DNA from: Nymphaea colorata | Taxonomy: Eukaryota > Streptophyta > Magnoliopsida > Nymphaeales > Nymphaeaceae | DNA: 64,000 nucleotides | Reading direction: 5' to 3' | Assembly: GCF_008831285.2 (NCBI RefSeq) | Contig: NC_045140.1 | Span: 2,149,528 to 2,213,527, forward strand | Shown: positions 46,430 to 57,945 of the stretch, in pieces | How positions within the stretch are numbered: the first letter of the stretch is position 1 | How the letters are laid out: each line of letters opens with the position of its first letter | Translations under genes and position numbers: made by a program | Notes under the pieces: generated by a model | What the model saw: only the letters and a program-made list of their open reading frames with translations | What the model was told of the DNA's origin: nothing | Database searches by the model: none

Positions 46430-47515
46430 TGTTTACCCTTCGGGCTGCCTCAAATCCAAGAACGGTTTGTTTAAATAGTATATTTCAGTCATCCTGGATT
46501 TAAGATCCCCTGGGATTTACAAAGTCTGGCCAGCAGATTTGTTCATTCATGCCAATAATGACTGTGTGCCTTTTGAGTAGCATTCAGCTGGCATCTAGCC
46601 GGGCCGGACGGATTCAAAGTTGGGCTAGAACCGGCTTTTCACAAATGGGGTTAGGCATCTGGCCGGTTCGGCCCGATTCAAAGTTGGGCTAGAACCGGCT
46701 TTTCACAAGCCGGGTTAAGCATATGGCCGGGCCGGCCCGATTCAAAGTTGGGCTAGAACCATCTTGGGCCCCATCTTGACAGCCTAGGCCTAGGCTCAAG
46801 CCCAACGATCATGGACTGAGTTTGGCTGATCTGATTTAATTTTAATAAAAAAATAAATATGTATTACATATAAGAAAAATATATATAATTATATTTAAAA
46901 AATAATAATAATTTTTTGGGTAGAGGCCACCGGACCCGATGTTGACCAAGTCCATTTTTATGGTCCGGACGGCCTTACCAAACCTATGCCCCCACTTTAC
47001 TCGCTGAACATAGATTATATGTGCTGATGTTAACACAAGTCCATTTTTACTGCTGGAGAAAACATGAAATTCCCTGCACCAATATTATTAATGAATAAAA
47101 TACTTTCAATAAAACTTTTTTGTTAAGACCAAATTAAAAATTGCAAAAAATAAAAAGATTATAAAAACAGTTTTTTTTTTGACAAATTACTAAAATGTTC
47201 CATCTGCTCTTTATGGATGGTGTATATGTGTTGTGTGGGCAATCGGCGCACTCAATTAGCTGGGTTGAAAGCAAAAATTTGATCGTACATTTTGGGGTTG
47301 TTTTGGTTAACTTTGTCTTTCATTTACAAAATATATGTAAGCTTTTTGACCTCCAATATGAACCCATAGATGAACAAAAGAGCTCGCCAAATAAGTACGG
47401 AAAGTGCTTTATTATCAATTGGCTAACCTTTTCTTTCAATATTTTAATTTGCTTTCTTATCAAAAAGTTTTTCGCAGTTCAACATGATGAACAAATTGAC
47501 TCAGCTTCGTAATTC
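46430..47515. repeat. Tandem segmental duplication, unit 1
   Basis: Collinear with 47520-48670. Shared blocks in order: GGGCTGCCTCAAATCCA / GGGCTACACCAAATCCA, TTTCAGTCATCCTGGATTTA, GCATTCA, CAAGCCCAACGATCATGG, ATTTGATCGTACATTTTGGG, TCCAATATGAACC, AGTGCTTTATTATCAATTGG, and CAACATGATGAACAAATTGA. Unit 1 also holds a 64-bp GC-rich tandem array. No gene was recognised. Confidence 0.75.
46590..46760. repeat. 64-bp GC-rich tandem array (about 2.7 units)
   Basis: GATTCAAAGTTGGGCTAGAA occurs at 46611, 46675 and 46739, each after a GGCCGG(G/T)(C/T)CGG(C/A)C-type block. It is GC-rich against AT-rich surroundings. Confidence 0.9.
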
Positions 47516-47519
47516 TAAT

Positions 47520-48670
47520 TTTGTGGTTGTTTAAGCTTTGGGCTACACCAAATCCATGTTTTTAAGAGGAGCTATTTGTTTGAATAGTAGATTTCAATCA
47601 TCCTAGATTTAAGATCCCAAAGATCTGATAGGTGAGGTACCAATAGGGATGTCAATGGATTGGATTCAGATCAGATATATCCTTAATCATATCCGTTTTT
47701 TCAGATATTCACATATTCAAAAGAATTCGAATTGTGATTCAAATTCGAATAAAGAAAAATCATATCCGAATCTGAATCTGAAATCCAATTTTACAATCTG
47801 AATCCGATCCAAATCTGATTTTTATATTTATATCCAAATCCAAATTTTTGAACCAGACTTTGCCAATTTTCAAAATTCAATAACATTAGATACAAGATAT
47901 TTGTCTAAAAATGAATCTGATGGGATGCCATTTATTAAATCTGAATTCAATCTAATTTTTTAGTCGGATATTAATTTTTTTTTTCCATATCTATTTTTTT
48001 TGGATCCAATCGATTGGATATCCAATACAAATAGGGTATATTGGCATCTCTATGTGCTAGGAGAAACAATCATAGCCTTAAAAACATCAGGTTTTACACT
48101 GATTTGTTTGTTGATGCCAATTGTTGTGTGAGCAGTAATTTAGCATTCAAAGTCAGGTCCGAGCTGGTCGGTTCCCCATCTCACTGTCTGGGCACAAGCC
48201 CAACCATCATGGGCTAAGCCCCGGTGGGCCAGTGCTACCAGACCTGTGTTCTTTTGGGGCCCAGCTTGGCGGATTCAATCACTTGTAAAATTTTCAAGCC
48301 ATGTCGGGCTCAACCCGACCTGGCTCAACGTCTACCTTGGCCCTGGCTCGAGCTGGCCCAGCCCATTTTTACGGCGCGGAAAGGAGCCCGGCCTTGTTCA
48401 CAATGCAAGCCATTCTATAGGTTGAAGCCGAAATTTGATCATGCATTATGGGGTTGTTTTGGCTAACCTTTGTCTTTTTATTGACGAAGATACATGATAT
48501 CATAAGCTGCTTTTTGACATCCAATATGAACAGATTGATGAACAAAAGGGCCCGCCAAGTAAGTACTGAAAGTGCTTTACTATCGATTGGCTAACCTGTT
48601 TCTTTCATTACTTTAATTTGTATTCTTCTGGAGAAACTTTTCTCAGTTCAACATGATGGACAAATTCACA
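47520..48670. repeat. Tandem segmental duplication, unit 2
   Basis: Second unit of the duplication described for 46430-47515, in the same orientation. It contains a TIR element insertion at 47646-48050 that unit 1 lacks, so the duplication probably preceded that insertion. Confidence 0.75.
47646..48050. mobile_element. GGGATGTCAA-family TIR element nested in the duplication
   Basis: It begins GGGATGTCAATGGATTGGAT after TA (47644-47645) and ends ATATTGGCATCTC before TA (48051-48052). Interior ATATCCGAATCTGAATCTG words are as in the other copies. Confidence 0.75.
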
Positions 48671-49430
48671 ATAATCTTCCCAAGTCTTTACAACGAATTT
48701 CAAAACTCCTTTTCTCTGCCTCTTTTAGAGGAGGACATAATTCAACATGGTTCACCAAATGGTTCGAGATAAAGACACTTTAAAAGTCATGCTAACCATT
48801 TTATGGCAGGTCTCAAAGTCCAAATGTTTGAAATAGTGCAAAAATAGTTTCTAATAAACCATCCTTTTGAAAATGGTAGAGAAGCAGTCTCCAGTTAGAT
48901 CGGTACACGCAACAATAATCATACACTAAAAGAAACAAAGGGACATTATTTATTTATTTTTTTAAAAAGTCTTTTTACTTTTTTTTTTAATTTCTCTTTT
49001 ATCTTTATAAAAAGTTTAGTTTCTTTTTTATTTAAATGAAAACATTTTCGTGTAATATTGGTGCTCGAAATTTCGAGCACCAACATGGCATGCGTAACAA
49101 GCACGGCATAAGTAACCAGCTTCGCTTTGGAATAACATTATACTTAAATGACGCAAGTGCTTCTACTTGTGTGTGTGTACATGTTTTTTATTCACGTAAA
49201 GCTTGAGAAACTAATGTGTAGATTATGAACAGGCCTTGAATTACAGGCATCAACACAAATTCGTGAAACTAATCAGCTTAGCCGCATGATGATTTATGAT
49301 CGTCGCCCACGTAACAGGTATGTTCAATCGGTTATTGGTAACAGCATTTGACTCTTAATTGATAATTCAAATTCACTTCCATGCATCGGTTTATGACCAG
49401 GGAGTATTCTAGTTTGAAGGTTAAACATTC
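48671..49430. other. Gene-free stretch
   Basis: AT-rich; no gene or assignable repeat apart from short T runs. Confidence 0.4.
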
Positions 49431-49434
49431 CATT

Positions 49435-49840
49435 GTAACATCCCAAAAATGATATTTGATATTTTCTTGCACATAGGATTGTGAAGAATTTTAGGGGACT
49501 TATAAAAATGGTTGTTAAGTAGTTGTTTTGGTTACAAACTTTTTTCAAATCAAAACTGAAATTGTTAAGAGGTGAGTTGGGATCCATCAAACCGAAGAGC
49601 TAAGCCCGGTGTGAAAGTGGGTGAGGTCATTACAACGATATCAAAGCAGATTAACACTTCAAAAGTTACAAATCTCATGTCTAAAATTATGAAGAATCTT
49701 GAGAGGTTTATAAGAAAAATTGTTAAGTGATTGGTTGTTCGGTTCTAATCTTTTTGAATCATAATCAAAACTGTTAGGGGTAAGTTGGGACCCATTACAC
49801 CAGGGGCCCGAGCTAGATGTGGGAGTCGGCCAGGCCAATA
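49435..49840. repeat. Diverged direct repeat, two units of about 200 bp
   Basis: Units about 49435-49640 and 49645-49840 share GAAGAATTTTAGGGGACTTATA / GAAGAATCTTGAGAGGTTTATA, TTGTTAAGTAGTTG / TTGTTAAGTGATTG, ATCAAAACTG, AGGTGAGTTGGGATCCAT / GGTAAGTTGGGACCCAT and a final (A/G)GGC(C/G)CGAGC-like block. Opening TGTAACATCCC and closing CATTACA words recall the ends of small LTR elements, but I cannot confirm that. Confidence 0.55.
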
Positions 49841-50618
49841 CATTAATAATTTAAGGAGGCAATGTTTTTGATACTACTGTATCTGTCAACTAATACTACA
49901 CAGAGATCGATGATAGATAGCTTGGAGATCAAAAATCGAATTCTTTGCCAGTTAATTATCTCACAGCTTGTGGCGAGGAACTGGGACTGGTTGGCGTTCA
50001 GTGTTACAAAACTTTTCATCCCTGGACACGGCATCCTAGCATGTTGGAGAATGAGATCATCATCTAAAGACTTAATGGTTTTATTTCTATTTGGTCATAG
50101 ATTACTTTGATCATTCTCCTTTCTTGTAATTGTCAAAACGGGGTTAGTCGGGTTCCTGCCAGATTATAAAATATCTCAAGGAAAATCATTTGAATGGGAT
50201 CTGTTTCTCTTCCAAACATGTCTAAGCAACACACTTTGCCTTTTCATCTGAAATTTCTGTGAATTAATTAACTTGTTGCTATAAACACTACAAATACATA
50301 AGATGAACGCATTTTAGTAAAACAACGTATACTTTTTGCTGTAGTCCTATGATCTGCTACTGTACAGTACTTGATCTTGTTTGCGCCGGTACTGATCGTC
50401 AACAAATAACTTTGTCTGAGATCCACCAGTAAAAGGTGTGGTTACGGCAGCTTATTAATTACTTCCCGCCGATACATAATATTTCATGCAAGTACATGCA
50501 TGCTCTAAGTACAAAATTTCTTTTTCCATTCGGTGAACTATTCACTATAGTGTATATACACTTGTTGGTAACAGAGAAACACGAGTTGTATCGAGGGTAA
50601 AGGCAAGTGGCTGTAGTT
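49841..50618. other. Intergenic DNA downstream of the lipase gene
   Basis: No gene supported. The lipase 3' UTR should lie just left of 50619; no poly(A) signal was fixed. Confidence 0.45.
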
Positions 50619-51929
50619 CTAGGTTTTGCAGATTCTAGTTGGCAGTTGAATCAATTTCCCCAGTCTCTTGGCAGCGCTCCTCCATTGCCAGGAATCAAAG
50701 TTTTGCTTCCTTATGAACTGCTTTGCTTTGGTGAAGAAGTCACCACTCTTCTTTGCTACCTTTTTGGGACATTTGAGCAAGCCAAGGTAAGCCTCCAAGT
50801 CATGGACACAGGCAGGATTTCTCATCTTAAAGAAGTTGAGGGCCAGTTCTACACCAACATGAATGTAGCATGAATGGCACCAAGGAAGTTCACCTCTTTC
50901 TCCCAAAACCCTAAAGTTCTCATTCAAGAAAACCCCTGGGACCTTTGTAACTGGGTCATTGACATTGACCACCCTCAATACTTTGAGACCCAACTCTTCA
51001 CACCTCCTTTTGAACCCAGAATTTCCCACCCTTGGCCCAGCAAAGGAGTAAACAGTGATGGGTATCTCTTGTTTTGGTCCAATTCTGTTAAGTCCAAGCT
51101 CTGCTATGTCATAGGCCAGCAGCATGGCCAATGAGCTCCCCATGCTATGGCCGGCCACAGTTATACTCACCTCCTCCCCTCTGTACTTGTTGATGATTCT
51201 GGAGACCTCTGCAAGAAGCTGGTCCCTGCAACTCCTATGGCCGAACTTGCAGGAGCGATCGGTGGATGTGTACAGGCTGAGGAAGCCGAGTTCCACCATG
51301 ACATCGAGCCTTGGCTCATGGGGATCGAGCCTAGCAGGTGTGAGTGCACTCATGAAGTTGGCAACCCACTCGAACGAGGTAACAGTTCCCCTGAAACTGA
51401 TCAGAATGTCCCTCCTCCCCAACCTCTTGATCTCCTTCCCGGTTGAGACTGCGACGTAGCCGATCCACCGGCTAGAGCAGGAGGCGTCCTGCAGAGGGAT
51501 GCTGATGTCTGGAGTTGCGTAGATGTACTTGGTGATTTCATAACCAGAGCTCTCCAGGCCAACCTCCTCCAGGATCCGGTTTCTTCCATACTTGCAGTTG
51601 CAGTATCGCTTTGAGCTCGGGTCGAGATCGAAAGCATGGTAACAAGCCATGACGAACTCGCCATAGCGGATGATCTCGTTCTTGAGGATGGGATTGAGGG
51701 GCTCCAGAAGGCCCTTCCAGTTGTTGGATCCCTGTATCTCCCTCCACATGCCTGCTAGGCTGTTCTTTGATGCAGTTGCAAGCTTTGAATTGTGATGTGA
51801 TGATAGTACTAGAGAAGAAGGCCCGTTTTCGATCATTACTTTGCATTGGGTCGTCGATCTTCGAGGTGGAATCAGAAGAATTCGTGGTGAGTGCAGAGAT
51901 TGGTTTGGCATCATGAATTGGGACGCCAT
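50619..51929 (-). CDS. Class I phospholipase A1-like lipase (DAD1/DALL, PLA1-I group), probably plastid
   Basis: A complete intronless 436-residue frame. After a Ser/Arg-rich N-terminus without obvious secretion signal (transit-peptide type) comes the PLA1-I opening [20 protein letters not shown], then [14 protein letters not shown]. The lipase_3 fold follows, with [17 protein letters not shown] as the oxyanion region, the nucleophile Ser262 in GHSMG, Asp325 in [11 protein letters not shown] and His376 in CVHDLEAYL, so the triad is complete. Plant PLA1-I enzymes hydrolyse the sn-1 acyl group of phosphatidylcholine and galactolipids in plastids; DAD1 relatives feed jasmonate synthesis. The usual GHSLGG reads GHSMGS here. 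ATG 51929 lies about 90 nt from a TATA box. Which PLA1-I subgroup it belongs to cannot be decided by eye. Confidence 0.9.
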   Translation of the reverse strand: MASQFMMPNQSLHSPRILLIPPRRSTTQCKVMIENGPSSLVLSSHHNSKLATASKNSLAGMWREIQGSNNWKGLLEPLNPILKNEIIRYGEFVMACYHAFDLDPSSKRYCNCKYGRNRILEEVGLESSGYEITKYIYATPDISIPLQDASCSSRWIGYVAVSTGKEIKRLGRRDILISFRGTVTSFEWVANFMSALTPARLDPHEPRLDVMVELGFLSLYTSTDRSCKFGHRSCRDQLLAEVSRIINKYRGEEVSITVAGHSMGSSLAMLLAYDIAELGLNRIGPKQEIPITVYSFAGPRVGNSGFKRRCEELGLKVLRVVNVNDPVTKVPGVFLNENFRVLGERGELPWCHSCYIHVGVELALNFFKMRNPACVHDLEAYLGLLKCPKKVAKKSGDFFTKAKQFIRKQNFDSWQWRSAAKRLGKLIQLPTRICKT

Positions 51930-52019
51930 GAGAGGAGGAGAGAGAGCGAGCAGCGTTTGCTGCAGCAGCAGCCGGAGAGGAGAGGGTTTGAGGAATGGGA
52001 AACAAAAGGTGGTAGGAGA

Positions 52020-52027
52020 TATTTATA
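52020..52027 (-). promoter_or_regulatory. TATA box for the lipase gene
   Basis: TATAAATA on the minus strand, 91 nt upstream of the ATG at 51929, followed by a CT-rich leader (CTCTCTCCTCCTCTC just before the ATG). It predicts a transcription start near 51990. Confidence 0.6.
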
Positions 52028-52264
52028 CAGTTTGGAGGGGAGGAAGAACACAAAGGCCTGCATCCCGTCCCGAGCGGGAGGGATGGTGCACTGTGGGGTC
52101 ACGTTCGGCAGGAATTTTGACGGCCATGAAATTCATTCGGAGTCGCTCACCTCCTCCTCCTGTGTACTTCAGTGGTCGGTCGGGCACTGCAATTTGTTAC
52201 CAATACGTTGCGGCTGCGGTAACGAGTCTTCTGACTCTGCCAAGAAAATCTGGGGTTCAAATGC

Positions 52265-52484
52265 GTGTTCCTTTATATGTATATTGGTAGATGGCTGACC
52301 ACTACGTGTTAGACCCATAAAAAAATATTTAAATATCTATCTTTGGATAGTTTGACAAAAAAAAAAGACTAAGCATTTTTAATTGTCTAATATTAATTAA
52401 TAGCTTTGTTTTTCTTTGTTTTTCTCTCAATCATATATCTTGTAAAGAACAAGGGACATTATTATTCTTAATATCTAATGGTAC

Positions 52485-52548
<64 letters not shown>

Positions 52549-52550
52549 CC
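52265..52550. mobile_element. GGTACGTGAC-family TIR element with (CT)n(AT)n end
   Basis: The left part ACTACGTGTTAGACCCATAA corresponds to the inverted right arm of the 15750-16080 element. The right part is AATGGTACC, then (CT)n and (AT)n to 52548. AT-rich and noncoding inside. It sits only about 240 bp beyond the lipase TATA box. Confidence 0.45.
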
Positions 52551-55500
52551 ATCTCAACTTCTATCCAATCATAATCACTCAAAGGCATTGCATTGTGCTA
52601 GCATCCAAGAGAAGAGGGAGGATTTATTTGTCTAGAAAAAAATGAGAGAGGGAGAGAAGAAGAAACATTGAGAGGTGGTGAGAAGGGGATGCAGACCACT
52701 GTTTTTAACAATCGAATTATGGGTAAAAAAAAAAAGAAGTCAGTACTACGTGTTGATCTGATAGTGTCATTGAGAACTCAGAACTTTTGAAGAACGGTAA
52801 CGTTAAGGTAACTTGTTTTACCATGCAAGAAGCAATTACCTAAATCAAATGAATTATGGCTAGACAGTCAATATTTACGAGGCATTTAGATTGCATTCTT
52901 AAAAAACTTTAGTTTTGTGAAAACCAAATTTTATGAAAACCCACATAAAAATCTAGCTTTAAAACTTGATTTGGATGTTTGGATGACATGATAAAAACTG
53001 GGGGAGAGAGCAACAACTGCTTTTACCTGAAAAAAGGTTTTTCAGGTTCTTTATGAAAACCCAGGTTTTGTCAAAATTAGGTTTTGGCAAAACCCAATTT
53101 TAATATCATCCATATACACCTAAAGGAATTATCAAAACTTGATTTTGGGCTGCCCCTTGGTTATTTTTTATAAGCATTAACTGGTGCAAATATATGTTTG
53201 GCATAATTTGTCAACTTAGATTTCTATAACAAAAACAGTTGAGGTCTTGTGTTATATTCTTAAAATGCATAGATTTATCATAACAGAGAAAAGTTTCCAA
53301 CACCAACTTTTGGGCTCATGCTAATAAAAAATACACTATATTGCCATGTACACATTTATACCTTCCCATGATTAAATTAAAAGGCCCTAAAACTTTGTCT
53401 CTGTGAAGTCAACTTTCGAATTAGTCAACAGACCAATCGTTCTTCCTTCCAGGAAGTATGCATTAAGAAATACACAATACCAGTTTGTTTACATACTAAT
53501 TAAATAATAAACAATATGAATCAACGACTTGCCTAACTTTCTCGCGTTGACAAGAAAATACGCTTAACCCCAATATGAATGAGGGTGCATCAATGGGACT
53601 GGTAGAAACGATAGGACGAAGCAGAAAAAAATTAATATATGTGCACCGATGTTGCATAGGACAAAATTAAACTAGATTTATACTGTGACCAGAAATCATA
53701 TTCTATTCTTACCCGTCAACTCGACGGACCAACAATCTTCTATATCTTTCAAACGATTTCAGATATGTAGTACTAAGCTCGGAATAGAAGAAAGTCGAGA
53801 GTAGAGACAAATAGGAAGGAACATCTACGTAAGTTGGGATGCATGTTAGAGTTAACGAAAAAGCTAACCAATTTGGATGTGGTCTCGGTGGCTAAGATGA
53901 ACTAATGAAAGAAAAATTAGAAACAGATAGAAGAAGAAGAAGATTTTTTTTTTTTTTTCAATCTGTAAGAGTTGGAATAATATATTATAGATAACAAACC
54001 TAACCAACTTGGATATAGTTAAACATACAAGTATATTACATATTTCGTCTGTGAAAATGGTTCAAACTATTGGACAAGAGTATCATTTGTATTAAGATCA
54101 TTTTAATAATTTCATTGCCTCAAGTTGATGGCAGATAAAGTTTCTTTCAGTTATTGACGCAAGAAGCCCCATCTGTTTCTCCGGGCAATGTCAAGGACTT
54201 AGATTAATTGCTTTTCGATATTGTTCCCACTTGATCAGGTTTATCTTCGAATTGAAATGTTTGAGAATAAGAAACTTTACCAAATGAGAACATTAACAAA
54301 TGGCAAAGGATAACCGCAGCTATGTTTTAAAGCTTCAAAACCGATGTCTGTCAACAAGGCCAATTTTTGAACTTGTTGTGATGAAGTTGTGTTGATTTTG
54401 TAACAAGTACGCCATTTACATAATACCAACAAATTAAATGTTCAATGGTTTATGTGATTATATATGTATATATGCACTCTGGGACCTTAATATGTGTGAC
54501 CGAGCTCATATTTATATTCTTTGAAAGTGACCCATCAGATCTGACATCTTTTAAATCTCCTCGCGTTTCCCATCGTGTGGCAAAGCGGGCCTTTTTGTGA
54601 GGGAAAGCTCAGTTGCGGATCACTTCATAATAGTTGAAAAGGACTTATATTAATGAGCCCCATCTACGGGTTTGAGTCAAAAAATTTTCATCCATCTACG
54701 GGTTGGAGTCAAAAAAAATTTCATCCAGGGAGTGGGGATGAATTATAGTTTTAAGATTTTAATAGGAACAGAAATATGATTTTTTCAAAATTTTTATGTA
54801 TGCTAATTGAAAATTTTTTAAAATTATAAGTAAAAAATTTTGTTGTTGAAATTTTTACGAGGGCCAAAGCCTTTGTTGGCCCCCTAGCTCCGCCCCTGCT
54901 TAAGTCACTAAATTTAACAACTAAATTGCTTACCTAAATAACCATATAGTGGGCAAAATGCACTAGAAATAATTATGAAGTTAACTCTTCTCAAATGTTC
55001 ATCTCCTTTGTCATTTATGATATGGCATGCATATGAAAGACCTCACGTGATTTGTCACCAAAGGCTGCCCACCATTCTTCTTAAGTTATTATACTACTAA
55101 AGTATTATGATACGTGTGGCAGAGATACATATGGGCTGGTGTGAGCAGTAGATATATGAGGGTTGCTGCGGGTCACTGTCCACGCCAGCCTACTACAAAT
55201 TTTAATGGAAGACTTAAATTTACAATGTAATAACTTAAAAATAATATAGGGTGCCGACATCAGACCTAGGCTGGTTAATCATCTACTCCTCGGCCAGAAA
55301 ATTACAGCTCCTTCATTGGATGATACTACCATAGGGTGTTGACCTACCGGCTTGGGCCAATACTGGTAGGTAGCCTGTCTCTAGTTCAAGTTGCACGAGC
55401 ACCTTATAGAGTCTTGTGTTTAATAGGAGAGAAGTCTTACACTAGTTTTGACCTCAAGCACAGGTTCCAACTTATGCACCACACAAATCCTAGACCCTAA

Positions 55501-56048
55501 GGGCAAAGGGGATCTTGGACTGTAGTGTAGGTTTAAAACTAAATACCAAACCATAGACATTGCAGGCAATGGCAAACGTAGGTGTGGGTTTGTGTCGACT
55601 GTTTTCCGCGGACTCATAAAAATGTTTATGTTTATTTTCATATTGGTACCTCAGGAAAAAAATTCTCATGTGGACATTGATCCCCCTTAAAATTTTAAAA
55701 GTTTATTACTAGTATCCCTCAACAAGAAATTTTTAGCTCTGCCCCTGACTAGATGCTAGGAGGAATAGGAGGAAGAAGGGGTGTTCGGCTGTAGTAGAGC
55801 CACATGGTTTTTACATTAATAATTTGATATATTTGATTGTATATATATATATATAGAGAGAGAGAGAGAAAGAGAGAGAGAGAGGGTTTTTTGGAACTTG
55901 AAGGGCATGGCTTTGTACTATGTAGTTGCACTCCTCGACCATTCAGATGAATAATATAATTGTTCTCCTTTGTCTGAAATAAGAAAAGGTGACAACCATG
56001 GGCGGAGGGCGCCTAAGCCATGAGGCCGGTGACTACTGTTGCAAGAGC
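52551..56048. other. Gene-free repeat-rich stretch
   Basis: No gene supported. Contents: an AAAACC / GGTTTT word cluster at 52890-53130 resembling a small inverted-repeat element, a 33-bp tandem duplication at 54663-54728 (CATCTACGGGTT.GAGTCAAA twice), a GGCCCCCTAGCTCCGCCCCT end near 54875, a GTGGGCA-type repeat at 55130-55260, and (TA)n(GA)n at 55838-55887. Confidence 0.4.
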
Positions 56049-56198
56049 TCAAAAGGAAAGGTACTTTTCTGTTCTCAGTAGGTCAATCCCGTGTCCCATG
56101 CCGCTCAAGCCGCAGCCGGCGATGAGCAGCTCCAACCTTCGAACGTCAAGCATGTTTTCAGTCATGGATGAGTAGTTCCCCGAGACGTGGACAACCAC
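56049..56198 (-). pseudogene. Possible gene fragment of unknown kind
   Basis: A GC-richer minus-strand stretch of 49 codons without stop contains VVVHVSGNYSSMTENMLDVR and LELLIAGCGLSGMGHGIDLL, ending at TGA. The composition and order look protein-like, compared with the AT-rich surroundings, but I recognise no family. The adjoining GC-rich DNA (56250-56420) may belong to the same relic. It could be chance. Confidence 0.2.
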
Positions 56199-56799
56199 CT
56201 TACATAATTTATTGTGCAGACGCGCATGAAGCGAAGGAACTTGATTGATAATTCATTCAAATTGACTGATTCAAGGGGATTCAGACCGATCGTGGAAAAA
56301 ATTGGCGCCGACCAGACGGGGAAGTCTGTGTCGATCGATCGTGTTGATGGCGATGGAGTAGCTGTCGATGGCGTCTCAGGTGCAACTTGGCGGCCAGGAA
56401 GGTGAGGGGAAGTTGTCTGGTCGGCGGTCCTCTCTCTCCCTCCCTCTTACTGAAATTTAAAAGGGAGAAAGAAAATCAATGTCGTTTTCTCAAAGACGAG
56501 ATTTCGCGACTGCTGTATCTTATTTTATACTTCTTCTTCTCTTCTCCACAACCTAACGCCAGCGCCAGCTAACTCAACGGGAAGATGGTGTAATACTCAA
56601 CCGACTTTTTTGTACAAAACATTGAAAGAAAGGGAAGGGGTGAGGTCTCCTTGCATTTGGCTACTGTTCAATTCTGATCTGTTCATACTTGTGGAAGGCG
56701 TGCATGCAATGACGTAGCCCCATGGGGTTGGTGTCCACAGTTGCTCACACCAGTCTTTTAATTTTTTTTTATTTTAAAATAAAAAACTTAAATATTTAT

Positions 56800-56844
<45 letters not shown>

Positions 56845-57784
56845 CAGAATGTAGCGCCTAGACATGTGGCGTGATCTACAGTCCACAACCCAAACACTGC
56901 ACAAGATCAGGGTCCCTTGTTCATACTAATCACGTAGGAACAATCGCATTAATTTATTACGACCGCCGGAAAAAAAATGTGTTTAGAAGGAAGTTTTTTG
57001 TTTGCACGGTCACGTCGTGTTAGTTGGTGGCGTTAATTCCGATTGCTGCTACCAAAAGTTCTCTATTTTAACTTTTTTTTTTTTTTTTAAGTTAGAAAGG
57101 ATTCTCGCAGTTCCAATGTCTATTGTTATTCATTTCAACATCACTTTTAAATTGGAAAGGTTGGGGTTCGGCAGAAGCGTCATTGACCTTTCTTCATATT
57201 TGAGGCTTCAAATTCTACCCGATAGCCACATGGTGGAAGTTTAGTTCAGCTTTTAGAATTCAACGGTTCAACTTTTGAAACTCATTCCTGCAGCCAGCCA
57301 ATTCCTGGCCTGAGCAGGCCAGCTAGCCACTAGGCAGAGGCCGAAGCTACGTCCTAGGTGTGGTGTCGGTGATATATATGGTGGCCCCAAAGTATAATGC
57401 TCACAAGAACATTTTGATACAGCAGTTATTCTGTGGTCCTCGATGCATATATTATTGCAACTAGATCAAATCAACTCCTGCCTCATAAATAAGTTTTCCT
57501 ACTTGTAGCACAATAACACCTTTGTCCCCAAGTGTAGTTTCTGTTCTTAACCGCCGCAGTCAATGGCTCTCCTTTTTATTTGTTTCTTTGTAATTAATTA
57601 CATGGCAAGATCATTTTTACTACTATAAAACCTTAAATTCTGGTGGGCTATGTTGATTTAGACATAAGTTTAATTCACTGCATGGATCATGTCGTTGATT
57701 CAACTTTTTTAGAATATCTTGAAACGAGTCAGTTAGAGTATCCAGTTTTGTCCAAGCTCTTCGAGTGACGCGGGCTATTCGCGT
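56199..57784. other. Gene-free stretch
   Basis: Holds (AT)n at 56804-56841 and poly(T) at 57070-57087. Several short frames show no recognisable domain. Confidence 0.4.
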
Positions 57785-57945
57785 AGTCACATGTGGGCAA
57801 CTGCCCACATCAGCTCTTTAAAATTCTTTTATTTTCATGTTGGGAAATTTACTATTTACTTCTATACATATATAAATGTCCCTCCAGATATAAGTGTTTA
57901 TAAACAGGTGCCCCTCCAATTAACTTTTCTAGTTCCGCCATTGGG
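57785..57945 (+). repeat. Dispersed repeat with GTGGGCAACTGCCCAC palindrome, copy 2
   Basis: Collinear with the minus strand of 5830-6000; a 16-bp palindrome opens it and CTAGTTCCGCCATTG closes it. Confidence 0.65.

Noticed and set aside
51538-52290. Several frames of 135-171 codons around the lipase 5' end
   Set aside because: They lie in other frames of the lipase coding region and its promoter, have low-complexity Ser/Arg composition and contain the lipase TATA box.
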